DNA of 59,442 bases from [Streptosporangium] indianense (GTDB lineage: Bacteria; Actinomycetota; Actinomycetes; Streptomycetales; Streptomycetaceae). Below the pieces are notes generated by a model. It saw only the letters and a program-made list of their open reading frames with translations, had not been told where the DNA came from and ran no database searches. The position numbers were made by a program, and so were the translations under genes. Below are positions 1-10,480 of the stretch, in pieces. The DNA lies in the NCBI RefSeq assembly GCF_021474405.1, contig NZ_JAKEIO010000035.1:1-59442 (forward strand). The letters are read 5' to 3'. Position 1 is the stretch's first letter, and the number at the start of each line of letters is the position of its first letter.

Positions 1-660
1 CCCTTCCTGCGTCCGCACGCCCCCTGGCCGGATCGTGCGCGCACCCCGGCGCCCCGGCCCGCGCCCGCCACGCCCGTCACCGAGGCTCCGGGGCACACGG
101 ACATCGCCCGCGCCGTCGACGAGGTCAAACGGCTCCTCGGCGAGGGCCGCGTCACCCAGGCCGTCGACATCCTCGGCGGCATCCTGCCCGCCGCGGCGGA
201 ACAGCACGGCGCGCACTCCCCGGTCGTGCGCACCCTGCGCAAGCAGTACGCGGCGACCCTCCTGGACGACGGCCAGTACCGGCGCGCGCTGCCCGAACTG
301 CGCCGCCTCGCCGACGAACGCGCCGCCGAGGCGGGCCAGGCCGACCCCCAGGCCCTGCGCTTCCGCTACGAGGCCGCCCAATGCCTCGAACAGCTGGGCG
401 ACCCGGCCGCGGCGCTCGCCGAGTACCGCGCGGTGCTGCCCTACTACGAGAACCAGTACGTCGCCGCCGGGGGCCCGGAGCTGGCGCACGACGTGCGCCG
501 CAGGATCGGCCACCTCCTGCTCGCCCTCGGCGATCGCGGGGCGGCCCACGACACCCTGGCCCGGCTCCTCCACGACGTGGAGCGCACCCACGGCCCCGGG
601 CACCCGCTCGGCGCGGAGATCCGCCGGACGCTGCACTGGCTGGGGCAGGTCCGCGGCTGA
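1..660 (+). CDS. C-terminal part of a TPR-like protein (5' truncated by window edge)
   Basis: The reading frame is open from base 1 and ends at TGA 658-660, giving 219 visible residues; the start lies outside the window. The visible part opens with a Pro/Ala/Arg-rich linker (about residues 1-30) and then becomes helical and Ala/Leu/Arg-rich, with helix-turn-helix units such as DDGQYRRALPELRRLADE and LGDPAAALAEYRAVLPYYEN that look like tetratricopeptide repeats. In Streptomyces such C-termini are often attached to Ser/Thr protein kinases or large regulatory proteins, but no kinase motif is visible here, so the parent protein is unknown. No membrane segment is seen. The next gene starts 148 bp downstream behind its own promoter-like sequence, so this is probably the end of a transcription unit. 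Confidence 0.75.
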   Translation, partial: PFLRPHAPWPDRARTPAPRPAPATPVTEAPGHTDIARAVDEVKRLLGEGRVTQAVDILGGILPAAAEQHGAHSPVVRTLRKQYAATLLDDGQYRRALPELRRLADERAAEAGQADPQALRFRYEAAQCLEQLGDPAAALAEYRAVLPYYENQYVAAGGPELAHDVRRRIGHLLLALGDRGAAHDTLARLLHDVERTHGPGHPLGAEIRRTLHWLGQVRG

Positions 661-727
661 CCAGCGCCCGCGCCCGGGGTGAGGCGCGGCGGTGCCCGAA
701 GTCCCGGTGAATCGTTGGTCGAATGGG

Positions 728-756
728 TTGGCCAGAGCCTGGTCACTGCCTACCAT
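728..756 (+). promoter_or_regulatory. Candidate vegetative promoter for the SurA-like lipoprotein gene
   Basis: TTGGCC (728-733), a 17-nt spacer and TACCAT (751-756) fit a sigma-70/HrdB-type promoter about 50 nt upstream of the TTG start. This is inferred from sequence only. Confidence 0.4.
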
Positions 757-808
757 CGATCACCGCAAGACCTTGTGCACCGTCGCACAAACTCCTCAGG
801 AGGTCTCC

Positions 809-1456
809 TTGCACCGCCGCCGTCGTACCGCGCTCGTCCTCACCGCCGCGATCGCCGCCGCGGCACCCCTGCTCACCGCCTGCGGGAACGACGCGCATCC
901 CGGCGCGGCGGCCGTGGTGGGCGGCCAGCGCATCACCGTCTCCCAGCTGGACGAGCGGGTCGGCGAGGTACGCGCGGCCCAGCGGGCGGCCGTCCAGGAC
1001 GAGGCCCAGTACCAGCAGGCCATCGCCCGGACCGGCACCCTCACCCGCGACACCCTGCACACCATGGTCCTGGACCGGGTGCTGCACCGCGCCGCCCAGG
1101 ACGCCGGAGTGACCGTCTCCCGCAAGGAGGTCCAGGCGATGCGGTCCGGCCTGGAGCAGCAGGCCGGCGGCGCCAAGGGGCTGGAGACGACATGGCTCCA
1201 GCAGTACGGCATCCCGCCGCAGCGGCTCGACGAGAACCTCCGCTTCCAGCTGGAGGCCCAGAAGCTCGCCGAGAAGCTCGGCACGAGCACCGACCGTCCC
1301 GAGTTCTGGAAGGCCCTCTCCGACGCCTCCAAGGACCTGAACGTCGACCTCAACCCCCGCTACGGCACCTGGGACGTCCAGAAGAGCAGCCGCGCCGACG
1401 CGAAGACCCCGTGGGTCCGCGACGTCACGGCGGCCGGGACGCAGCAGGGGACGTAG
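809..1456 (+). CDS. SurA N-terminal-domain-like lipoprotein
   Basis: 215-aa predicted lipoprotein. The TTG start at 809 is chosen because AGGAGG lies just upstream and the protein then begins with Arg residues, a hydrophobic core and the lipobox LTAC, with Cys at about residue 24; upstream in-frame starts would bury this signal peptide. The mature part begins with VVGGQRITVSQLDERVGEV, the usual opening of SurA/PrsA-type chaperone N-domains, and is followed by helices with DRVLHRAAQDAGVTVSRKEV. No parvulin PPIase domain follows, so a chaperone-like role at the outer face of the membrane is more likely than isomerase activity. Related lipoproteins lie next to mazG in Streptomyces. Function is inferred from the domain only. 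Confidence 0.85.
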   Translation: MHRRRRTALVLTAAIAAAAPLLTACGNDAHPGAAAVVGGQRITVSQLDERVGEVRAAQRAAVQDEAQYQQAIARTGTLTRDTLHTMVLDRVLHRAAQDAGVTVSRKEVQAMRSGLEQQAGGAKGLETTWLQQYGIPPQRLDENLRFQLEAQKLAEKLGTSTDRPEFWKALSDASKDLNVDLNPRYGTWDVQKSSRADAKTPWVRDVTAAGTQQGT

Positions 1457-1627
1457 ACAGGCGGGGCCCGTTCCGAAGCACCCGCCCCAGGAGTCCCCGA
1501 TGTCCCCGGAAGCCCGTAGCCCCGGAGTCCGGTCGCGGGGCACACCCCGGAGGACACTCCCGGGGGCTCAAACCGTCCCCTGTGGATAACTTCGGGTGCT
1601 GTCCGCGACGTGGGATAGCTTCGAACC

Positions 1628-2647
1628 GTGAACGCCAACAGCCCCGAAGCCACCCCGGGCCCCGAGCGGACCGCTCCCGACGCGGCCGCCCCGCCCGGCC
1701 GCGTCGTCCTGCTCACCACCAGCCACCGCGTCGCCCCCGGCCTGCTCTCCTGGCCGGCCTGGCAGGCCCTGCACGAGGCCGACCGGGTGCTCTGCGCGGA
1801 CGGCGCGCATCCGCAGCTGCCGTATCTGCGCGAGGCCGGCATCGACGTCGTCGAGGCGTCCCCGACCGCGCAGGAGCTGGTCGACGCCTGCGCCGGCGGG
1901 CACACGGTGGTCGTGGTGGCGACGGGCGAGGGGGAACCGGCCCTGACCGACGGCCTGGCACGCCTCGCCGGCACCGGCCGCATCGCCATGCCCGAGCTGG
2001 AGCTGCTGCCGGCCTCCTACGACCTCCCCGGCGCCCGCCTCCTCGATCTCGTCCAGGTCATGGACCGCATCCGCGCCGAGTGCCCCTGGTCCTCGCAGCA
2101 GACCCACGAGGGCCTGGCCAAGTACGGCATCGAGGAGGCGTACGAGCTCGTCGAGGCGATCGAGGAGGGCGACCGCGACGAACTGCGCGAAGAGCTCGGC
2201 GACGTCCTCCTCCAGGTCGTCTTCCACGCCCGCATCGCCGAGGAGGGCCGCCCGGAGGACGGGGAGGACCCCTTCTCCATCGACGACGTGGCAGGCGGCA
2301 TCGTCGCCAAGCTGATCCACCGCCACCCGCATGTCTTCGGCGACGCGACGGCGACCACCCCCGAGGAGGTCAAGGAGCACTGGCTGCGCACCAAGGCGGT
2401 CGAGAAGCAGCGCACCTCGATCACCGAGGGCATCCCCCTCGGCCAGCCCGGCCTCGCCCTCGCCGCCAAGCTGGCCTCCCGCGTCCGCACCGCCCGCCTG
2501 GACATACCGCTCCCGCCCGTCGAGGGCATCGGCTACGACCTGCTGGCCCTGGCCGTGCGCGCCGAGTCGCAGGGCGTCGACCCGGAGGCGGCCCTCAGAG
2601 CGGCGGCCCGCGCCTACCGCGACGCGATCCGCCAGGCCGAGGGCTAG
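1628..2647 (+). CDS. mazG: Nucleoside triphosphate pyrophosphohydrolase MazG
   Basis: 339 aa from a GTG start. MazG hydrolyses NTPs to NMP plus pyrophosphate, for house-cleaning of aberrant nucleotides or modulation of alarmone signalling. The metal-binding helices are visible: EEAYELVEAIEEGD followed by ELREELGDVLLQVVFHARIAEE, the EExxE...ExxD pattern of all-alpha NTP pyrophosphatases, at about residues 170-205; KEHWLRTKAVEKQR is also typical. The first ~110 residues (RVVLLTTSHRVAPGLLSWPA, HEADRVLCADGAHPQLPYL) look like a degenerate tetrapyrrole-methylase-like domain, as found fused to MazG in many actinomycetes and in YabN of Bacillus. Only one MazG domain is present. It is separated from both neighbours by about 170-210 bp. 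Confidence 0.93.
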   Translation: MNANSPEATPGPERTAPDAAAPPGRVVLLTTSHRVAPGLLSWPAWQALHEADRVLCADGAHPQLPYLREAGIDVVEASPTAQELVDACAGGHTVVVVATGEGEPALTDGLARLAGTGRIAMPELELLPASYDLPGARLLDLVQVMDRIRAECPWSSQQTHEGLAKYGIEEAYELVEAIEEGDRDELREELGDVLLQVVFHARIAEEGRPEDGEDPFSIDDVAGGIVAKLIHRHPHVFGDATATTPEEVKEHWLRTKAVEKQRTSITEGIPLGQPGLALAAKLASRVRTARLDIPLPPVEGIGYDLLALAVRAESQGVDPEAALRAAARAYRDAIRQAEG

Positions 2648-2860
2648 GTCCTGTCGCTCGGACCGGACCGGGCGCCCCGGGTCCCGAGGGCTGGGACCCG
2701 GCGTTCGCATCAGGTCGACGCCCCCGGGGCCCTGGGGCCTGTCGACCCGGCTGGGGCACGCCGGGGGCCGCTCGGACCGGGGCGGGGCAGTGCCGGAGGC
2801 CGCTCGGCCGAGCCCCGACGCCGAGCGGGGGCACTGCCGGGAGCCGGATACGGTCGACGC

Positions 2861-4150
2861 GTGACCGACCAGCACAGGCCCAGCCCGCCCCCGCCCGCTC
2901 CCGACCTCTTCACCTGGGAGTTCGCGAGCGACCCCTACCCCGCCTACGCCTGGCTCCGCGAGCACAGCCCCGTTCACAGGACGCGGCTCCCGAGCGGGGT
3001 GGAGGCATGGCTGGTCACGCGGTACGCCGACGCCAAGCAGACACTCGCCGACCCCCGGCTGTCCAAGAACCCCGCGCACCACGACGAACCGGCGCACGCC
3101 AAGGGCAAGACGGGAATCCCCGGCGAGCGCAAGGCCGAGCTGATGACGCACCTGCTCAACATCGACCCGCCGGACCACACCCGGCTGCGGCGGCTCGTGT
3201 CCAAGGCGTTCACGCCCCGCCGGGTCGCCGAGTTCGCGCCACGGGTGCAGGAGCTCACCGACACCCTCATCGACGGCTTCGCGGCGAAGGGCTCCGCCGA
3301 CCTGATCCACGAGTTCGCCTTCCCGCTGCCCATCTACGCCATCTGCGACCTGCTCGGCGTCCCGCGCGAGGACCAGGACGACTTCCGTGACTGGGCGGGC
3401 ATGATGATCCGTCACCAGGGCGGGCCCAGGGGCGGTGTGGCGCGGTCGGTGAAGAAGATGCGCGGCTACCTCGCCGACCTCATCCACCGCAAGCGCGAGG
3501 CGCTCCCGGCCGAGCCCTCCCCCGGCGAGGACCTCATCTCCGGTCTGATCCGCGCCTCCGACCACGGCGAGCACCTCACCGAGAACGAGGCGGCGGCCAT
3601 GGCCTTCATCCTGCTGTTCGCCGGTTTCGAGACCACCGTCAACCTCATCGGGAACGGCACGTACGCGCTGCTCACGCACCCCGGGCAGCGCGCCCGGCTC
3701 CAGGCGTCCCTCGCCGCCGGGGAGAGCGCCCTCCTGGAGACCGGCGTCGAGGAACTCCTCCGCTACGACGGCCCCGTCGAGCTCGCCACCTGGCGCTTCG
3801 CCACGCAGTCCCTCACCCTCGGCGGGCAGCGCATCGAGGAGGGCGACCCCGTCCTCGTCGTCCTGGCCGCCGCAGACCGGGACCCGGAGCGGTTCGCCGA
3901 TCCGGAGGTCCTGGACCTCTCCCGCCGTGACAACCAGCACCTCGGGTACGGCCACGGCATCCACTACTGCCTCGGCGCCCCGCTCGCCCGCCTGGAGGGC
4001 CAGACCGCGCTCGCCACGCTCCTCACCCGGCTCCCGGACCTCCGGCTCGCCGTGGATCCGTCCGATTTGAGGTGGCGCGGCGGCCTCATCATGCGGGGGC
4101 TGCGCACCCTGCCGGTGGAGTTCGTACCCGGCAGCACCGGCCGAAGGTGA
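2861..4150 (+). CDS. Cytochrome P450
   Basis: 429-aa soluble bacterial class-I P450 from a GTG start. All signature elements are present: the I-helix oxygen-activation motif AGFETT, the K-helix ExxR in EELLRYDG, and the heme-thiolate loop GYGHGIHYCLGAPLAR with the proximal Cys. HLLNIDPPDHTRLRRLVSKAF is the usual C-helix region with the heme-propionate His/Arg. The length is typical of CYP105/CYP107-type Streptomyces enzymes, and by position it may correspond to the CYP107U-type gene of this locus in S. coelicolor (recollection). No ferredoxin or reductase gene is adjacent and no biosynthetic cluster surrounds it, so the substrate cannot be assigned. The 213-bp upstream gap contains an inverted repeat (see findings). 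Confidence 0.95.
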   Translation: MTDQHRPSPPPPAPDLFTWEFASDPYPAYAWLREHSPVHRTRLPSGVEAWLVTRYADAKQTLADPRLSKNPAHHDEPAHAKGKTGIPGERKAELMTHLLNIDPPDHTRLRRLVSKAFTPRRVAEFAPRVQELTDTLIDGFAAKGSADLIHEFAFPLPIYAICDLLGVPREDQDDFRDWAGMMIRHQGGPRGGVARSVKKMRGYLADLIHRKREALPAEPSPGEDLISGLIRASDHGEHLTENEAAAMAFILLFAGFETTVNLIGNGTYALLTHPGQRARLQASLAAGESALLETGVEELLRYDGPVELATWRFATQSLTLGGQRIEEGDPVLVVLAAADRDPERFADPEVLDLSRRDNQHLGYGHGIHYCLGAPLARLEGQTALATLLTRLPDLRLAVDPSDLRWRGGLIMRGLRTLPVEFVPGSTGRR

Positions 4151-4196
4151 CGAAACATCAGACCTGTGATCTTCACGTGATCTACGCGGCATGAAC

Positions 4197-4226
4197 TTGT
4201 GACAAGTGATCGACTGCCGATACGTT
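4197..4226 (+). promoter_or_regulatory. Candidate promoter of the first rpf-like gene
   Basis: TTGTGA (4197-4202), an 18-nt spacer and TACGTT (4221-4226) form a plausible promoter. Three GTGATC direct repeats lie at 4166, 4177 and 4206, the first two one helical turn apart. In the leader, ACGCGGC/GCCGCGT (4236-4242/4253-4259) can form a hairpin. Inferred from sequence. Confidence 0.35.
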
Positions 4227-4290
4227 CACCCATCAACGCGGCGGGGAATCACGCCGCGTCGGTCACTGCTGTCGCGCGAAAGGTCTCCGT

Positions 4291-5262
4291 ATGCTCTCCG
4301 GGAATGGTCGGCACCGTCGCCCCCGCCAGGCTCCGGCTCTCCTCGTGGCGGCCGGAGTGACCGGCTCCGCCATCGCCATCCCCCTCCTCGGGGCCTCCGG
4401 CGCCAGCGCGGCCGACGGCACGACCTGGGACCGGGTCGCGGACTGCGAGACCGGCGGCGCCTGGAGCCAGAACAGTGGCAACGGCTACTACGGCGGCCTG
4501 CAGTTGTCCCAGGAGGACTGGGAGAACCACGGCGGCCTCGACTACGCCGCGAGCGCCGACCTGGCCAGCCGCTCCCAGCAGATAGCCGTGGCCGAGAGAA
4601 TCCTCGCCGACCAGGGGGTCGGCGCGTGGCGCACCTGTGGCCTGCTCTCCGGCCTGGAGCAGGGCAAGGGATCGGATTCATCCGAATCGTCGGGATCATC
4701 AGACTCGTCCGATGAAGAAGTGGATTCGTCCGGTTTGCTCGACTCGCTCGGTTCGTCCCCTTCGGAGAGCGCATCCCCTTCCCCCTCGGCGTCGCCTGAC
4801 GGGTCGTCGACCTCGAAGGACAAGAACGCCGATCCGGACAAGTCGCCCGAATCCACCGGCTCGTCCCAGGGTCGGCCGTCCGACGACTCCTCGTCGACCC
4901 CCTCGAAGAGTGACAAGTCCGACAGCTCGCAGTCCGCGGACGGCTCCTCGGAGTCGGCCGACGCCGGCTCCGGCCGTCACCGCGGACCCAGCGCCGACGA
5001 GACGCAGGCGCCCGGGGACGGCCGTACGGGTGAATCCACGGGCCGTCACGCCTCGCGCGGTGACGACAGCTCCCGGGACGCCTCCGAGGGCGCCTACATC
5101 GTGGGCGTCGGCGACAGCCTCTGGTCCATCGCCGACTCCCTTGAGGTCAGCGGCGGATGGCACGCGCTCTACGAGGGCAACGAGAAGGCCGTCGGTTCCG
5201 ACCCGGACCTCATCCTCCCCGGTGAGAAGCTCACGGTCGAGGGCGAAGCGGACGAGAAGTAG
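4291..5262 (+). CDS. Secreted resuscitation-promoting-factor-like transglycosylase with LysM domain
   Basis: 323 aa. A Sec signal peptide (ATG 4291, basic N-terminus, hydrophobic core, ASGASA cleavage region) is followed by an Rpf transglycosylase domain at about residues 40-115: TWDRVADCETGGAW contains the conserved catalytic Glu, and [15 protein letters not shown] the fold signature. A long Ser/Asp/Pro-rich linker (about 125-265) leads to a C-terminal LysM domain beginning YIVGVGDSLWSIADSLEV. Rpf proteins cleave peptidoglycan and help spores germinate and grow; LysM anchors the enzyme to the wall. It is a tandem paralogue of the next gene, but its linker is much longer and more acidic, and no ydaO riboswitch precedes it. 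Confidence 0.95.
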   Translation: MLSGNGRHRRPRQAPALLVAAGVTGSAIAIPLLGASGASAADGTTWDRVADCETGGAWSQNSGNGYYGGLQLSQEDWENHGGLDYAASADLASRSQQIAVAERILADQGVGAWRTCGLLSGLEQGKGSDSSESSGSSDSSDEEVDSSGLLDSLGSSPSESASPSPSASPDGSSTSKDKNADPDKSPESTGSSQGRPSDDSSSTPSKSDKSDSSQSADGSSESADAGSGRHRGPSADETQAPGDGRTGESTGRHASRGDDSSRDASEGAYIVGVGDSLWSIADSLEVSGGWHALYEGNEKAVGSDPDLILPGEKLTVEGEADEK

Positions 5263-5423
5263 CGGTTCGGGCAGTGCGGAAACCGGGGTGGAAGTCGCCC
5301 CGAAACCGCGCGAGTTAGCGCCCCGATTCGCGGCTGATGTCCCGTTTGGGTCCCGTGAGAGATAGATCTCAGAAGCCCTGATCGTCTTTGAAATTCCGTC
5401 GATCGCGTGTCTACGGTCGTGAC

Positions 5424-7935
<2,512 letters not shown>

Positions 7936-7984
7936 GCACGGCAAGGGCTGAACGACCCACCGGGTCGGGCCTGAGCCAGTCGTA

Positions 7985-8029
7985 CGTACGTCCCCGTACC
8001 CGGTCCCGTACCGTGTCCGGGGACGTACG
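7985..8029 (+). repeat. Inverted repeat between eno and divIC
   Basis: A 12-bp perfect inverted repeat CGTACGTCCCCG (7985-7996) / CGGGGACGTACG (8018-8029) has a 21-nt loop and no T-tract. It may act as an attenuating or RNA-stabilising hairpin after eno. Confidence 0.6.
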
Positions 8030-8060
8030 CGCGTAGGACGGTGGAGCGGGAGGCGGACAG

Positions 8061-8537
8061 ATGGCCGTGAAGGACCGGGACCGGTTCTCCACCGCGACCA
8101 GGATCCGGTTGCTCGGCGAGCAGACCGCGGCCCGGGTCTACCGTTCCCAGACCAGGCGCCAGGCCCGCCGCTCGCGGCTGACCGGCCGGGCCGCGCTGCT
8201 CGCCCTGGTGATGTGCTCGCTGATCGTGGCCCTGGCCTACCCGATGCGGGAGTACGTCTCGCAGCGGGCCGAGATCGACGACCTGCAGCGCGAACAGCGG
8301 CAGGCCCGCGAGCGCGTCGAGCGGCTGCGCGACCTGAAGGCGCGCTGGCAGGACGACGCGTACGCCGAGCAGCAGATCCGGCAGCGGTTGCACTACGTGA
8401 TGCCGGGGGAGACGGGCTTCATCGTCGTCGACCCGCACGCGGCGAAGCAGTCGCGCACCGACCTGGGGGCGGCCGACCGCCCCTGGTACTCCAACGTCTG
8501 GGACGGGGTCGACAAGGCCGACGCCTCCGACCGGTGA
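8061..8537 (+). CDS. divIC: Septum formation initiator DivIC/FtsB-like protein
   Basis: 158 aa. A basic cytoplasmic N-terminus (about 1-40) precedes one membrane segment (about 41-61, RAALLALVMCSLIVALAYPM) and an extracytoplasmic coiled coil (about 65-97, EIDDLQREQRQARERVERLR), followed by DDAYAEQQIRQRLHYVMPGE, the signature of the DivIC/FtsB family. The protein works with FtsL and FtsQ/DivIB in the division complex. In Streptomyces it matters for sporulation septation rather than for vegetative survival. Its place downstream of eno and upstream of a DUF501 gene and a Ppx/GppA gene is the conserved actinobacterial arrangement, and the short spacing (53 bp to the next gene) suggests an operon. 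Confidence 0.94.
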   Translation: MAVKDRDRFSTATRIRLLGEQTAARVYRSQTRRQARRSRLTGRAALLALVMCSLIVALAYPMREYVSQRAEIDDLQREQRQARERVERLRDLKARWQDDAYAEQQIRQRLHYVMPGETGFIVVDPHAAKQSRTDLGAADRPWYSNVWDGVDKADASDR

Positions 8538-8590
8538 CCCGAGCCCCAGCCAGTGACCTGAACCCAGAGAAAGACAGCCTGAAGACAGTC

Positions 8591-9121
8591 ATGGAAACGC
8601 CCCCGCCGACCACCCCGCGCACCGAGCCGACCGACGCCGACGTCGAGGCCTTCAAGCAGCAGCTCGGTCGGCCCCCGCGCGGTCTGCGCGCGATCGCGCA
8701 CCGCTGCCCGTGCGGACAGCCCGACGTCGTCGAGACGGCCCCCCGCCTGCCAGACGGCACGCCCTTCCCCACGCTGTACTACCTGACGTGCCCGAAGGCG
8801 AACTCGGCCATCGGCACGCTGGAGGCCAACGGCGTGATGAAGGAGATGACCGAGCGGCTGGCGTCGGACCCGGAGCTGGCCGCCGCCTACCGTGCCGCGC
8901 ACGAGGACTACATCCGGCGCCGTGACGAGATCGAGGAGCTGAAGAACTTCCCGAGCGCGGGCGGCATGCCGGACCGGGTGAAGTGCCTGCACGTCCTGGT
9001 GGCGCACTCGCTGGCCGCGGGGCCGGGGGTGAACCCGCTGGGCGACGAGGCGCTGGCGATGCTGCCGGAGTGGTGGCGCAAGGGCACCTGTGTGACGACC
9101 GCCGAGGAGGCCGCCCAGTGA
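8591..9121 (+). CDS. DUF501 family protein
   Basis: 176 aa. The ATG at 8591 is chosen because conserved family sequence starts soon after it (DVEAFKQQLGRPPRGL). The protein has the Cys-containing stretch HRCPCGQPDVVETAPRLPDG, then FPTLYYLTCPKANSAIGTLE and a C-terminal CLHVLVAHSLAAGPGVNPLG with conserved His residues, the hallmark of DUF501. Function is unknown; the Cys/His pattern could bind a metal. It is found almost invariably between divIC and a Ppx/GppA gene in actinobacteria. Its TGA overlaps the GTG start of the next gene (GTGA), so the two are translationally coupled. Confidence 0.93.
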   Translation: METPPPTTPRTEPTDADVEAFKQQLGRPPRGLRAIAHRCPCGQPDVVETAPRLPDGTPFPTLYYLTCPKANSAIGTLEANGVMKEMTERLASDPELAAAYRAAHEDYIRRRDEIEELKNFPSAGGMPDRVKCLHVLVAHSLAAGPGVNPLGDEALAMLPEWWRKGTCVTTAEEAAQ

Positions 9122-10059
9122 CCCGTGTCGCCGCCGTGGACTGCGGTACGAACTCCATCCGGCTGCTGGTCGCCGAGGCCGACCCGGAGACCGGGGAGCT
9201 GACCGATCTGGACCGCCGGATGATGGTCGTGCGGCTCGGGCAGGGTGTCGACCGCACCGGCCGGCTCGCTCCCGAGGCGCTCGAGCGGACCTTCGCGGCG
9301 TGCCGCGAGTACGCCGGGATCATCAAGGAGCACGGCGCCGAGCGGCTGCGGTTCGTGGCGACGTCCGCGTCCCGGGACGCCGAGAACCGGGACGAGTTCG
9401 TGCGCGGCGTGCTGGACATCCTGGGCGTGGAGCCCGAGGTGATCACCGGGGACCAGGAGGCCGAGTTCTCCTTCACCGGCGCCACCAAGGAGCTCGCCGG
9501 GGACGACCGCCTGCCCAAGCCCTACCTGGTCGTCGACATCGGCGGCGGCTCGACCGAGTTCGTCGTGGGTGACGACCACGTCCGGGCGGCCCGCTCGGTG
9601 GACGTCGGCTGCGTCCGCATGACCGAGCGGCACCTGGTCCGGGACGGCGTGGTGAGCGACCCGCCGTCCGAGGAGCGGATCGCGGCGATGCGGGCCGACA
9701 TCGAGGCCGCGCTGGACCTCGCCGAGCAGACGGTTCCGCTGCGCGAGGCGCGCACCCTGGTCGGCCTGGCCGGCTCCGTGACGACGGTGTCGGCGATCGC
9801 GCAGGGGCTGCCGGGGTACGACTCGGAGGCCATCCACCACTCCCGCGTCTCCTACGACCGGGTCCGCGAGATCACCGAGTGGCTGCTGCGCTCCACGCAC
9901 GCCGAGCGGGCGGCCGTGCCCTCCATGCATCCGGGCCGGGTCGACGTGATCGGGGCGGGCGCCCTCGTCCTGCTGGCGATCATGGAGCGGATCGGGGCGC
10001 AGGAGGTCGTGGTGAGCGAGCACGACATCCTCGACGGCATCGCGTGGTCGGTGGCGTAG
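9118..10059 (+). CDS. Exopolyphosphatase / Ppx-GppA family phosphatase
   Basis: 313 aa, starting at GTG 9118 and overlapping the previous stop codon. The actin-like ATPase fold motifs are clear: phosphate 1 AAVDCGTNSIRLLV, the Arg/Ser segment FVATSASRDAENRDEF, phosphate 2 VVDIGGGSTEFV, and GLAGSVTTVSAIAQGL. It is a short Ppx/GppA form without the C-terminal HD domain, like the actinobacterial Ppx1/Ppx2 enzymes, so it could act on polyphosphate or on (p)ppGpp-related substrates. The operon with divIC and DUF501 is conserved. A long non-coding stretch follows. Confidence 0.94.
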   Translation: MTRVAAVDCGTNSIRLLVAEADPETGELTDLDRRMMVVRLGQGVDRTGRLAPEALERTFAACREYAGIIKEHGAERLRFVATSASRDAENRDEFVRGVLDILGVEPEVITGDQEAEFSFTGATKELAGDDRLPKPYLVVDIGGGSTEFVVGDDHVRAARSVDVGCVRMTERHLVRDGVVSDPPSEERIAAMRADIEAALDLAEQTVPLREARTLVGLAGSVTTVSAIAQGLPGYDSEAIHHSRVSYDRVREITEWLLRSTHAERAAVPSMHPGRVDVIGAGALVLLAIMERIGAQEVVVSEHDILDGIAWSVA

Positions 10060-10480
10060 CCCGCTTCTGAGCAGGCATGGATCACGAATGAGCGTCGCCG
10101 GGCGGTCCCGACGGGCCCCCCGGCGACAGCCCGTCGGAAAAGTTCGTGAAGTTCTTCACAAGGAATTCGGCCCTCCCGGGCGACGAGAAGGGCCTCGTTG
10201 ACCCGTCCGGGGGCTGAACGGCCCTTTGAACATGTTCAGAAGCATGGTATGGAGGTGTCCGGGAGGGTGCTCCGGGCAGTGCCCGCGGAGCACCTCACGG
10301 AGGCTTCCGCGGCACAGAGAGGCAGCTCACGCGGCATTGACAACGCTCCGGGGTGCATAAAGAAGCCCGGTTGTCACCATGACGTGGATCACGCGGGCCG
10401 CGGAGGATAGCACACACCCCACCCAAGCTTGTGAAGGGGCGCACGAGCCACCCCCCTGAGGCGGGTGGATACTCGATGCC
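10060..10480 (+). promoter_or_regulatory. 421-bp non-coding region upstream of ndh with two Rex-like operators
   Basis: No convincing gene is seen. CGTGAAGTTCTTCACA (10145-10160) differs at one outer base from the Streptomyces Rex consensus TGTGAA-N4-TTCACA. A second site, TTTGAACATGTTCAGA (10225-10240), contains the perfect palindrome TGAACATGTTCA (10227-10238) and departs symmetrically from the consensus; the two are 80 bp apart. TTGACA at 10335 could be a -35 element, but no good -10 accompanies it. Since ndh starts at 10481, a promoter near the Rex-like sites would imply a leader of over 200 nt. Confidence 0.5.

Noticed and set aside
679..3390. 900-codon plus-strand frame spanning the lipoprotein, mazG and P450 starts
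   Set aside because: It is Arg/Pro/Gly-rich with no motif and overlaps three well-supported genes in other frames; typical of high-GC DNA.
2861..4150. P450 as part of a natural-product cluster
   Set aside because: Its neighbours are house-keeping and cell-wall genes; no PKS, NRPS, terpene or RiPP enzymes are present in the window.
4160..4185. Crp-type operator upstream of the first rpf gene
   Set aside because: GTG and CAC are only 5 nt apart in GTGATCTTCAC, instead of the 8 nt needed for a Crp half-site pair.
1568..4192. Very long minus-strand open frame opposite mazG and the P450 gene
   Set aside because: It is a GC-rich antisense shadow. The plus-strand frames carry recognisable family motifs and proper starts, and the antisense product has no recognisable domain.
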